A program made the position numbers and the translations under genes. The notes beneath the pieces are model-generated. The model saw nothing but the letters and a program-made list of their open reading frames with translations. It made no database searches and was not told the origin of the DNA. 64,000 nucleotides of DNA, from the NCBI GenBank assembly GCA_014192425.1, contig BJHK01000002.1:174147-238146 (forward strand). Reading direction: 5' to 3'. This DNA is from Planctomycetia bacterium. Lineage in GTDB: Bacteria > Planctomycetota > Planctomycetia > Pirellulales > UBA1268. The number at the start of each line of letters is the position of its first letter. The first letter of the stretch is position 1. Below, in pieces: positions 50,187 to 57,943 of the stretch.

Positions 50187-51785
50187 ATGCGCGCGACGAT
50201 CATCTGTGCCCTGATCCCCCTCATGACCGCCGCCGGTGCGCCGGCCGCGGACTGGACGCAGTGGGGGGGCACGTCCGCCCGCAACATGGCGGCGGCCGAG
50301 ACCGGCATTCCCGACACCTTCCATCCCGGCAGGAAGACCCGCACCCGCCTCGGGTTCGACCCGGCGACGGCCCGCAACGTCCGCTTCGTCGCCCGGCTCG
50401 GCAGCGAAAACTATTCGGCGCCGGTGATCGCCGCCGGCCGGATCTACATCGGGACCAACGACGAGGACATCGATGACCCGCGGATCACCCCGACCCGCGG
50501 CGGCGTGCTGATGTGTCTCGACGAACGGACCGGCGATCTCGTCTGGCGGCTGGTCGTGCCGCGGCTGGAGATCGACCGCTCCAAGGTGAGCGAGGACTTC
50601 GACGACATGAACCTCGGTATCTGCTCGACGGCCACGGTCGACGGCAATCGCGTGTACCTGGTCACCAACCGCTGCGAGGTGGTGTGCCTCGACGTCGGCG
50701 GCCTGGCCGACGGCAACCAGGGGCCGTTCACCGACGAGGCGTCGTTCTCGGTGCCCGCCGGGGCGCCGCCGCTGGAACTCGGCCCGGGCGACGCCGACAT
50801 CGCCTGGCGGTTCGACATGCTCCGCGACCTGCCGGTGTTTCCCCACGACGCCGCCAACTGCTCGATCCTCGTCGTCGGCGAGCATCTGTACGTCGGCACC
50901 GCCAACGGCGTCTACGACGGCAAGGTGGTGCTGCCGACCGCCCCGTCGCTGATCGTCCTCGACAAGCGGACCGGCCGGCTGCTCGCCCGCGACGACGGCC
51001 GGATCAGCGCCGACGTCTTCCACGGGCAGTGGGCGAGTCCGGCGCTGGCGCACGTGGAGGGTCGGCCGCAGGTGATCTACGCCGCCGGCGACGGCGTCTG
51101 CCACGCCTTCGACCCGCTGCCGGTCGGCGTCGCCGCCGGACAGGAGCCGGCGATCCTCGAGGAGCTGTGGAAGTTCGACTGCAACCCGGCCGGCTACCGG
51201 TCGCGGGGCGGGGTGCCGATCGACTACTGGGCGCTCGTCCGCGGCGCGAAGAAGGATCTCGACAAGGACGGGATGCTGGTCAGCCCCTGCGAGATCATCG
51301 GCACGCCGGTGATCGAGGACGGCCGGATCTACGTCGGCATCGGCCAGGACCCGGTCCACGGCCCGGGCCGGGGCGCCCTGTCCTGCATCGCCCTCGACGG
51401 CGACCGCGGCGACGTGACGGCGAGCAACCGCGTCTGGCAGTACCTCGGCATCGGCCGCTCGCTGTCCACGGTGTCGGTCGTTGATGGCCTCGTCTACGCC
51501 GCGGAGCATGCCGGCAAGATTCACTGCCTCGACGCCGCGACCGGCAGCCTGCTCTGGGTCCACGACACCCGCGACGAGATCTGGTCGAGCACGTTCGTCG
51601 CCGACGGCAAGGTGTTCATCGGCACGCGCAAGGGGCTGACGATCCTGCTCACCGGCCGCGAGCGGCAGCACGTCGCCGACATCAAGCTCGGCACGCCCGT
51701 CTGGTCGGTGCCCGCCGCGGCCAATGGCACGCTGTTCGTCGCCTCGCAGAAGAACCTGTGGGCGATCGCCGCGCCGGCCGAGTGA
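50187..51785 (+). CDS. Secreted PQQ-like beta-propeller protein
   Basis: 532 residues; GAGGAACCG directly before the ATG. Signal peptide MRATIICALIPLMTAAGAPA. The mature part starts WTQWGGTSARNMAAAETGIP, the usual 'W..RG..R...' opening of planctomycete PQQ-repeat proteins. It continues as an eight-bladed propeller: YSAPVIAAGRIYIGTNDEDI, LMCLDERTGDLVWRLVVPRL, ATVDGNRVYLVTNRCEVVCL, VVDGLVYAAEHAGKIHCLDA and ATGSLLWVHDTRDEIWSSTF. Trp-docking A.TG...W motifs recur in each blade. No PQQ-ligand set for an active dehydrogenase is evident, so it may be structural or assembly-type. It is followed 22 bp later by a small gene on the same strand. Confidence 0.88.
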   Translation: MRATIICALIPLMTAAGAPAADWTQWGGTSARNMAAAETGIPDTFHPGRKTRTRLGFDPATARNVRFVARLGSENYSAPVIAAGRIYIGTNDEDIDDPRITPTRGGVLMCLDERTGDLVWRLVVPRLEIDRSKVSEDFDDMNLGICSTATVDGNRVYLVTNRCEVVCLDVGGLADGNQGPFTDEASFSVPAGAPPLELGPGDADIAWRFDMLRDLPVFPHDAANCSILVVGEHLYVGTANGVYDGKVVLPTAPSLIVLDKRTGRLLARDDGRISADVFHGQWASPALAHVEGRPQVIYAAGDGVCHAFDPLPVGVAAGQEPAILEELWKFDCNPAGYRSRGGVPIDYWALVRGAKKDLDKDGMLVSPCEIIGTPVIEDGRIYVGIGQDPVHGPGRGALSCIALDGDRGDVTASNRVWQYLGIGRSLSTVSVVDGLVYAAEHAGKIHCLDAATGSLLWVHDTRDEIWSSTFVADGKVFIGTRKGLTILLTGRERQHVADIKLGTPVWSVPAAANGTLFVASQKNLWAIAAPAE

Positions 51786-51807
51786 CGGTTGCAGAGGAGT
51801 ACGCCGG

Positions 51808-52347
51808 ATGGCCGGACCCGCGGATGCCGAGTTCGTCGCGGCCATGGACGCCGTTGTCCGGCATCTGACCGGCCGCTACGACGTGCTCGTCGATGACGTG
51901 CCGATCGAGCCGCCCGCAAAGGGGGACCTCGACGGGCGGCGGATTCTCGTCGGCACCGGCGCCACGCCCGCGGAGCGGCTGTTCCTCGTGGCCCATCTCT
52001 TCGGTCACACGGTGCAGTGGAACACCTGCGCACACTCCCGACGGCTGGGGATGACACGGCCGGTGAAGCCCGACGAACCGCAACTGGCGGCGCTCGAGGC
52101 CTACGAGCGCGAGGCCTGCCGCTACAGCCAGCAGGCGCTGCACGAGGCGGGCGTCTGCGATCTCGACCAGTGGCTCGCCGATTATTCGGCCTGCGACCTC
52201 GCCTTCCTCCGGCATCTGTACCTGACGGGCGAGCGTCGGCCGTTCCGGGACTTCTGGCAGGGAGGGCGCCCGCTGATCGAACCGCTGCCGATTCCGGCAT
52301 TCACGCCGCGGCGCTGGCGGCGCCGGGATCAGGCGATCGTGCTCTGA
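51808..52347 (+). CDS. Small soluble protein with an HxxGH-type motif
   Basis: 179 residues; AGAGGAG 9 nt before the ATG at 51808. No signal peptide. Residues 52-75 read AERLFLVAHLFGHTVQWNTC; the H-x-x-G-H arrangement recalls the zinc site of ImmA/IrrE-type peptidases (HExxH), but the catalytic Glu is replaced by Leu, so protease activity is doubtful. Later text: AALEAYEREACRYSQQALHE, GVCDLDQWLADYSACDLAFL and a basic C-terminus. EAYEREA..YS could supply the third ligand. It lies in tandem with the PQQ-propeller gene (22-bp gap). I know similar planctomycete proteins only as hypothetical; function not assigned. Confidence 0.7.
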   Translation: MAGPADAEFVAAMDAVVRHLTGRYDVLVDDVPIEPPAKGDLDGRRILVGTGATPAERLFLVAHLFGHTVQWNTCAHSRRLGMTRPVKPDEPQLAALEAYEREACRYSQQALHEAGVCDLDQWLADYSACDLAFLRHLYLTGERRPFRDFWQGGRPLIEPLPIPAFTPRRWRRRDQAIVL

Positions 52348-52397
52348 CCGCCGCCGGCACGACGGCCCGCGCCCGATTCGCCCGAGACGACAACGGG

Positions 52398-52814
52398 TCA
52401 GAACCCGATCAGCACGACGACGAGCGCGGCGAGGCCGATGATGACCAGCGCAGCTCCCATGAAGCGGGCGATCGCCGGCCGGCCGGTGTAGCGGTAGTCG
52501 ACGCGGGCGATCGTCCGGAGAACATGGCGGTGCTCCCACATCCCGGCCAGCGTGGCCGCCACGCCGAGGAGGATCAGCGTTGCTCCGAAGAGCCGGGTCT
52601 TCAGCGGGCTGTATCCCGTGAGCCTGCCGTTGAGACCGAGGGCCGCCTGGCCGAGCCGCTCGATGCCGAAGCCGAGCGAGATCATCGCCAGGCTGGTGCG
52701 AATCCAGGCCAGCAGCGTGCGATCGGCCGCCTCGCGGTTGCGTTCTCGGGCCAGTTCGTTGGCGAGCACGGGCGGCTCACTGGATTCGACGCTCGGCGGT
52801 GTGCGGTCGCTCAT
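52398..52814 (-). CDS. DUF202 (YidH-like) membrane protein
   Basis: 138 residues. A polar N-terminus leads to the family signature ADRTLLAWIRTSLAMISLGF, followed by a hydrophobic stretch, then LFGATLILLGVAATLAGMWE with HRHVLRTIARVDYRYTG, and a third membrane segment FMGAALVIIGLAALVVVLIG at the C-terminus. Three transmembrane segments in this layout define DUF202. It is an inner-membrane protein whose role is not known; homologues occur next to transport or stress genes without a firm link. It is convergent with the HxxGH gene, 50 bp away, and divergent from the VIT/VWA gene. Confidence 0.92.
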   Translation of the reverse strand: MSDRTPPSVESSEPPVLANELARERNREAADRTLLAWIRTSLAMISLGFGIERLGQAALGLNGRLTGYSPLKTRLFGATLILLGVAATLAGMWEHRHVLRTIARVDYRYTGRPAIARFMGAALVIIGLAALVVVLIGF

Positions 52815-53043
52815 GGCCGACAGGATAGCAGGCCCTCATAGCAGGCCCTTCCCCGGCGGGCTGCGGGTCGCGGCAGGGCCCGCCCCGGTGGCCGGGAACC
52901 TTTTCCGCGCCGGCGGCATCCAACGTGATGGCGACCGACACTTCCCCGGGTCGTTGCGCAGCCGTGACCGGGAAAGCCGGCCGCCGCATCGATACTGGAT
53001 CCAGTGCCCACGGTCACGGTCCCCTCGTCAGGAGCCCCAGGTC

Positions 53044-55332
53044 ATGACCCGCGTTAAGCCACTCCCCGCGTTCCTGTTCATGCTCCTTGCCCCCCTCGCC
53101 GCCGTCCCGACCTGGGCCGACGGCCTGATCGTCGTCGATCGGCCGCCGCCCGGTTTTCGCCCGCCGCCCCACGTGCCCCATGCCTTCGCGCCGCTCGAGG
53201 TCCGTCGTCACCAGGTGACGGCGACGATCGACGGCCAGGTGGCTACCACCGAGATCGACCAGGCGTTCTTCAATCCCAATGACCAGCGGCTCGAGGGCAC
53301 CTACCTGTTCCCCGTGCCGCGGGGCGCGAAGATCGACACGTTCGCGATGGACATCGACGGCACGCTCACCGAGGCGGAGCTGCTCGACGCCGCCAAGGCG
53401 CGGAGCATCTACGAGGACATCGTCCGCCGCATGAAGGACCCGGCGCTCCTCGAATACGCCGGCCAGGACCTGTTCAAGGTGCGGATCTTCCCCCTCGAGC
53501 CGAAGAAGGAGAAGCGGGTGAAGCTGAAGTACACCCAGCTCCTCAGTGCCGACGGCGGCCTCGTCGAGTACCGCTATCCGCTCAACACCGAGAAGTTCTC
53601 GGCGCGGCCGCTCGACACGCTGTCGGTCACGGTCCGGCTGGCGGCCTCCGGAAAGATCGGCACGATCCACTCCCCGAGCCACGAGGTCGAGGTGAAGCGG
53701 GACGGCGACCGCAAGGCGGTCGTCGGCTTCGAGGCCCGCGATGTCCGCCCGAACACCGATTTTTCCCTCTTCTTCGGCGTCGAGCCGGCCGACGATGTCG
53801 GGCTCGGCGCCCTCGTGCACCGTGCGGCAGGGGAGGACGAGGGGACGTTCGCCCTGTTCGCCTCCCCGGCCGCCTCGGCCAAGCCCGCGCTGCCCAAGGA
53901 CATCGTCTTCGTGTTCGACACGTCGGGCTCGATGGCCGAGGGGGACAAGATCGGCCAGGCCCGCCGGGCGCTGGAGTTCTGCCTGCGGAACCTCGACCCG
54001 CGCGACCGGTTCGGGATCGTCCGCTTCGCCACCGAGGCCGAGCCCTTCGCCCCCGGGCTGCTGCCGGCCGACGACGCCTCCCGCGACAAGGCGATCGCCT
54101 TCGTGAAAGGCTTCAAGCCGATCGGCGGCACGGCGATCGCCGACGCGCTCGCCGCCGGGCTGAAACTCGTCACGGCCGCCCCCGCGGGGGACGCGGCGGA
54201 ACAGGCCCGGCCCTGCTTCGTCGTGTTCCTCACCGACGGCCTGCCGACGGTGGGCCAGACCGACGTGGCGAAGCTCGTCGCCGGCGTCACCGAGGCCGTG
54301 GGCAGGCGGACGATCCGCGTCTTCTGCCTCGGTGTCGGCACCGACGTCAACACGCACCTCCTCGACAGGATCGTGCACGCGACCCGCGCCGCCGGCCAGT
54401 ACGTGCTCCCGGGCGAGGACCTGGAGCTCAAGCTGGCGAGCTTCTACGGCAAGATCGCCAGCCCGGTGCTCACGAACCTCGAGCTCACGGTCGAGGGGGA
54501 CGTGCGGACCTCGAAACTCCACCCGGGGCCGCTCCCCGACCTCTTCAAGGGGGAGCAGCTCGTCGTCCTCGGCCGCTACACGGGGAGCGGGCGGGCCACG
54601 CTCACGCTCGCCGGCACGATGGCCGGGGAGCAACGCCGCTTCACGCTCAGCCGGTCGTTTCCCGAGCAGGACGGCGACCGCGAGTACCTGCCGCGGCTGT
54701 GGGCCGTCCGCCGCGTGGGCTACCTGCTCGACCAGATCCGTCTGCATGGCGAATCGACGGAACTCCGCGACGAGGCGGCGACGCTCGCCCGCCGGTACGG
54801 CATCGTCACGCCGTACACGTCGTGGCTGATCCTCGAGGACGAGGGCCGCCGCAAGGTGGCGGCGGCGGACCGCACACTCCGCGAGTTCGACACGGACCCG
54901 CGGGCCCGCGCCGAGGCGAAGCGGATCTACGCGGATGCCCAGGCCGAGGCGAGCGGCGCCGGCGCCGTCGGCGATGCCCAGGCATTCGACGCGCTCTCCC
55001 GGGCCGACAAGCCTTCGGCCCCGGCTGCCGCCAACGCCTTCACCTTCAAGGGGCAGGCCGGTCGCGAGGCCGGGGCGGCCGACGTCGTCGCCCGGGCGGT
55101 CGATCGGCAGCAGACCAACGCCATCGCCGGCCGGACGTTCTTCCAGAACGCCCAGCAATGGGTCGACGCCCGCGCGCAGGAGCGGCCGGACGCCCGGCGC
55201 GAGCGGGTGCCGTTCGGCTCCGACGCCTACTTCGCCCTCCTCGACCGCGACCCGGCGGCTCCCCGCTGGCTGGCCCAGGGGCGGAACGTCGTCGTGCTGC
55301 TCGGTGACACGATCTACGAGGTGGTTGACTGA
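53044..55332 (+). CDS. VIT-VWA domain secreted protein (inter-alpha-trypsin-inhibitor-like)
   Basis: 762 residues; GGAG 8 nt before the ATG. Signal peptide FLFMLLAPLAAVPTWADG. The VIT domain (about 55-180) shows RHQVTATIDGQVATTEIDQA, FFNPNDQRLEGTYLFPVPRG and KEKRVKLKYTQLLSADGGLV. The VWA domain (about 285-465) has the MIDAS loop DIVFVFDTSGSMAEGDKIGQ, then GGTAIADALAAGL and FVVFLTDGLPTVGQTD. The C-terminal part has RRVGYLLDQIRLHGESTELR and DEAATLARRYGIVTPYTSWL, standard for this family, and an Ala-rich tail. It is exported and probably binds a protein or polysaccharide through the metal site. It is followed 36 bp later by a second VWA gene, so the two likely form an operon. Confidence 0.92.
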   Translation: MTRVKPLPAFLFMLLAPLAAVPTWADGLIVVDRPPPGFRPPPHVPHAFAPLEVRRHQVTATIDGQVATTEIDQAFFNPNDQRLEGTYLFPVPRGAKIDTFAMDIDGTLTEAELLDAAKARSIYEDIVRRMKDPALLEYAGQDLFKVRIFPLEPKKEKRVKLKYTQLLSADGGLVEYRYPLNTEKFSARPLDTLSVTVRLAASGKIGTIHSPSHEVEVKRDGDRKAVVGFEARDVRPNTDFSLFFGVEPADDVGLGALVHRAAGEDEGTFALFASPAASAKPALPKDIVFVFDTSGSMAEGDKIGQARRALEFCLRNLDPRDRFGIVRFATEAEPFAPGLLPADDASRDKAIAFVKGFKPIGGTAIADALAAGLKLVTAAPAGDAAEQARPCFVVFLTDGLPTVGQTDVAKLVAGVTEAVGRRTIRVFCLGVGTDVNTHLLDRIVHATRAAGQYVLPGEDLELKLASFYGKIASPVLTNLELTVEGDVRTSKLHPGPLPDLFKGEQLVVLGRYTGSGRATLTLAGTMAGEQRRFTLSRSFPEQDGDREYLPRLWAVRRVGYLLDQIRLHGESTELRDEAATLARRYGIVTPYTSWLILEDEGRRKVAAADRTLREFDTDPRARAEAKRIYADAQAEASGAGAVGDAQAFDALSRADKPSAPAAANAFTFKGQAGREAGAADVVARAVDRQQTNAIAGRTFFQNAQQWVDARAQERPDARRERVPFGSDAYFALLDRDPAAPRWLAQGRNVVVLLGDTIYEVVD

Positions 55333-55368
55333 TCTTCCCGTGCCCGCTTTCCCCCGAGGAGATTCGCC

Positions 55369-56499
55369 ATGAAACGGCTCCTGTCACTCGTCTGTTGCTT
55401 GGTGCTCGTCGCTTCCGCCGGCGCTGCCGACTCCGTTGAACGACCCGCCGCCCCGCGCATGCCGCGGATCGAGGTCTGCTTCGTCCTCGACACGACCGGC
55501 TCGATGTCGGGCCTCATCGAGGGGGCAAAGGAAAAAATCTGGGCGATCGCCAACGAGATGATCGCGGCCAAGCCGACGCCGGAACTGCGGCTGGCGCTCG
55601 TCGGCTACCGCGACCGTGGCGATGAGTACGTGACGCGGGTCACCGACCTGACGGACGACATCGACGCGATCCACGCCCAGTTGCTGAAGTTCAGCGCCGG
55701 CGGCGGCGGCGACGGCCCCGAGTCGGTCAACCAGGCGCTCCACGAGGCGGTGACGAAGATCGGCTGGAGCGACGACCGCGACGTGCTCAAGATCGTGTTC
55801 TTGGTCGGCGACGCCCCGCCGCACATGGACTACGAGCAGGACGTCCGCTATCCCGAGGTCTGCCAGGCGGCCGTGAAGCGTGACCTGGTGATCAACGCCG
55901 TGCAGTGCGGCCAGCAGGCCGACACGACCCGCGTCTGGCAGGAGATCGCGAAGCTCGCGGAGGGGAAGTACATCCCCCTCGTGCAGACCGGCGGCATGGT
56001 GCAGATCGCCGCCCCGCAGGATGATGCGATCGCGGAAATCAACCGCGAGATCGGCGGCACGCTCATCGCCTATGGCGATGCGGCCAAACGCAAGGGGGTG
56101 CATGACAAGCAGCGGGCCGCCGAGGCGGCCGCCCCCGCCGCCGCTGCCGACAGGCTGGCCTTCAATGCCAGCACCGGTCGGGCGGTGCAGGGGGGTGGCG
56201 AACTCCTCGACGCACTCGACCGCGGCGAGGTCGATCTCGCCACCCTGCCGGCCGATGTGCTGCCGGAGGAACTGCGCGGCTTGTCGCAGGAGGAGCGTGA
56301 GGCCCGCGTCGCCGCCACGCGCGAGAATCGCAAGAAGCTCCAGACGCGGCTCGACAAGTTGCTCGCCGCGCGGGCCGAGCATGTGGCCGCCGAGCGCCGC
56401 CGGCTGGCGGCGGACGGCAAGGCCGACGCCTTCGACGCGGAGGTGGCGAAGACCGTCCGCGACCAGGCCGGCCGCAAGGGGATCGACTATGCCCGCTGA
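55369..56499 (+). CDS. Secreted VWA-domain protein
   Basis: 376 residues; a GAGGAG ribosome site precedes the ATG at 55369. Signal peptide MKRLLSLVCCLVLVASAGAA. VWA domain about 30-215: RIEVCFVLDTTGSMSGLIEG (MIDAS), ELRLALVGYRDRGDEYVTRV, DGPESVNQALHEAVTKIGWS and VFLVGDAPPHMDYEQDVRYP. The pattern FVLDTTGSMSGLIEGAK with a trailing DAPPHMDY is typical of a planctomycete/proteobacterial subfamily of soluble VWA proteins. The C-terminal 130 residues are charged helices with LDALDRGEVDLATLPADVLP and long Arg/Glu/Ala runs, probably coiled coil. It is the last intact gene before the ISL3 region; 31 bp after its stop lies an ISL3 end. Confidence 0.9.
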   Translation: MKRLLSLVCCLVLVASAGAADSVERPAAPRMPRIEVCFVLDTTGSMSGLIEGAKEKIWAIANEMIAAKPTPELRLALVGYRDRGDEYVTRVTDLTDDIDAIHAQLLKFSAGGGGDGPESVNQALHEAVTKIGWSDDRDVLKIVFLVGDAPPHMDYEQDVRYPEVCQAAVKRDLVINAVQCGQQADTTRVWQEIAKLAEGKYIPLVQTGGMVQIAAPQDDAIAEINREIGGTLIAYGDAAKRKGVHDKQRAAEAAAPAAAADRLAFNASTGRAVQGGGELLDALDRGEVDLATLPADVLPEELRGLSQEEREARVAATRENRKKLQTRLDKLLAARAEHVAAERRRLAADGKADAFDAEVAKTVRDQAGRKGIDYAR

Positions 56500-56530
56500 G
56501 ACGCGGGCCGCGGCCCTCGCGAAAGAGATC

Positions 56531-56586
56531 CGGTCCATCCGGGGTCTTCATGGGTAGAGCCGTAATCCGCCGCAGTAGAAGTAGGT
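56531..56586 (-). mobile_element. Solo end of the ISL3-2 element type
   Basis: Matches 59634-59689 almost base for base (CCGGTCCATCCGGGGTCTTC and on to CCGCCGCAGTAGAAGTAG), including the codons for the transposase end YFYCGG..LYP. It is directly followed by the left inverted repeat of element ISL3-1. No other part of ISL3-2 is present here. Confidence 0.85.
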
Positions 56587-57816
56587 TCCTCAGCAGACTC
56601 TGTGGGTAAAAACGCTTCCTGAATAGGCCTCGGCGTTGTGGGTCCGAGTTGCGTGCCGCAACGACGCATGCGTTGGCCGTGGCGATCCTCCGGTTGCAGA
56701 GTCACGCGATCGCTGGCGCGAGATCGGCCCCCGCGTGGCGGTCTCGGCGACTTGATGCGGTCCGCCGGTTCGCGGCACAGGCCAGCGTGCGGCGGCGTTC
56801 CGCCGCCTGGAAGCACCGCCCTGCCGGGCGGGCCATGCGGGAAAGGAGCATCCTGCGGCGCTTTTCGGTAGAAGATGCGGTTGCTTGGTCCTCGTCTCAA
56901 CCGGAGCCACCGCAGGATGCACCTCAAGAGTGTTCTCAATCGCGTCGAGCCGCTCAAGTCCTTCGTCTACAAAGAGCAGAGGCTGGTCGAAGTCGCGGGG
57001 CAGCAGCCCTTTCCGGAAGTGGACATCGAGGCCATCGGTGTGGACGAGATCCAGTGGCGCAGGGGCCACACGTATCTCACGCTCGTCTACCAGATCAGCG
57101 GCGTCAAGCGACTGCTCTGGGTGTCTCACGAACGTACCGAGCAGAGCCTGCGAAGATTCCTCGACGTGCTCACCAACGACGTTCGCAAGGGGATTCGTTT
57201 CGTGTGCAGTGACATGTGGAAGCCGTACCTCAATGTGATCGCGGAACAGGTTCCCCACGCCCTGCACGTGCTCGACCACTTCCACATCATGAAGAACATG
57301 AACGTGGCGATTGACGAGGTACGCCGGCAGGAGGTCGCCCAGTTGCGCCGCGACGGGTACGAGCCGGCGCTCACGAAGTCCCGCTGGTGCCTGCTCAAGC
57401 GTCCGGAGAACCTGACGGACAACCAGGCCACGAGGCGTGCCGAGTTGCTGGAATACAACCTCAAGAGCGTCCGGGCCCACCTGCTCCGCGAGGAGTTCCA
57501 GCGGTTCTGGGGATACGCGACCCCGGCATGGACAGGGAAGTTCCTCGAGTCGTGGTGCACCCGAGCTCTCCGCAGTCGGCTTGCGCCGATGAAGAAAGTC
57601 GTCAGGAGCCTGCGGCGTCACCGGCCGCTGATCCTCAACTCGATCCTCGCCTTGGGCGGCATCTCGGCGGTTGTCGTCGAAGGATTCAATGGCAAAGCGG
57701 AACTGACCACCAGCAAAGCGCATGGATTCCGAACGCCACAAGGCATCGAATTCGCGCTGTTTCATGTGATGGGGAACTCACCCGAGCCTGAATTCACCCA
57801 CAGATTCTGCTGAGGA
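56587..57816 (+). mobile_element. ISL3-family element ISL3-1
   Basis: Bounded by imperfect terminal inverted repeats at 56587-56607 and 57796-57816 (21 bp, one mismatch; core CTCAGCAGAxTCTGTGGGT). It encodes one transposase reading rightward. The length, about 1.23 kb, is short for ISL3 because of a deletion in the transposase gene. 8-bp target duplications could not be seen; the left flank is itself an ISL3-2 end. Confidence 0.85.
56917..57813 (+). CDS. ISL3-family transposase with internal deletion
   Basis: 298 residues from MHLKSVLNRVEPLKSFVYKE; a longer frame starts 14 codons earlier. The opening matches the usual first 25 residues of ISL3 transposases (K.ILNRVE...FVY), and then jumps to VDIEAIGVDEIQWRRGHTYL. 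About 120 residues with the zinc finger and helix-turn-helix are missing. The catalytic core looks intact: D in IGVDEIQW, D in CSDMWKPYLNV with HALHVLDHFHIMKNM, and E in VVEGFNGKAELTT. The C-terminus is the canonical PEPEFTHRFC, whose codons run into the right inverted repeat. It may bind ends poorly, so it is listed as a coding remnant that could still be translated. Confidence 0.8.
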   Translation: MHLKSVLNRVEPLKSFVYKEQRLVEVAGQQPFPEVDIEAIGVDEIQWRRGHTYLTLVYQISGVKRLLWVSHERTEQSLRRFLDVLTNDVRKGIRFVCSDMWKPYLNVIAEQVPHALHVLDHFHIMKNMNVAIDEVRRQEVAQLRRDGYEPALTKSRWCLLKRPENLTDNQATRRAELLEYNLKSVRAHLLREEFQRFWGYATPAWTGKFLESWCTRALRSRLAPMKKVVRSLRRHRPLILNSILALGGISAVVVEGFNGKAELTTSKAHGFRTPQGIEFALFHVMGNSPEPEFTHRFC

Positions 57817-57862
57817 GGCTCGTTTGATTCGGCTTTCTGGTTTCCAAATGGGTTGACTCATT

Positions 57863-57910
57863 TCAGTTCGACACGCACTTCGTGGATCGTGCCGGTGACG
57901 GCCGCCGCCC
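57863..57910 (-). pseudogene. Possible 3' tail of a second sulfatase
   Basis: The minus strand reads AAAVTGTIHEVRVELK and stops at 57863. The 'F/VTG.I..V.(V/I)EL' ending followed at once by a stop is how many arylsulfatase proteins end. It lies between ISL3-1 and the downstream end of the intact sulfatase, in the same orientation. It is too short to be sure. Confidence 0.25.
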
Positions 57911-57925
57911 TCACGGACGGCGGCC
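57900..57925. repeat. 8-bp perfect hairpin downstream of the sulfatase gene
   Basis: GGCCGCCG (57900-57907) pairs with CGGCGGCC (57918-57925) over a 10-nt loop. AAAAAA follows on the plus strand, so a T-run precedes the hairpin on the sulfatase strand. That is the wrong side for an intrinsic terminator of that gene, but the stem could still stabilise or stop its transcript. Confidence 0.5.
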
Positions 57926-57943
57926 AAAAAATGCAATCGCTGA

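Noticed and set aside
53014-55158. 714-residue open frame antisense to the VIT-VWA gene
   Set aside because: Low-complexity Arg/Glu/Val text with no motif. High GC leaves the antisense strand free of stops.
57900-57925. Hairpin as an intrinsic terminator of the sulfatase gene
   Set aside because: The homopolymer run is upstream of the stem on that strand and no T-tract follows it.
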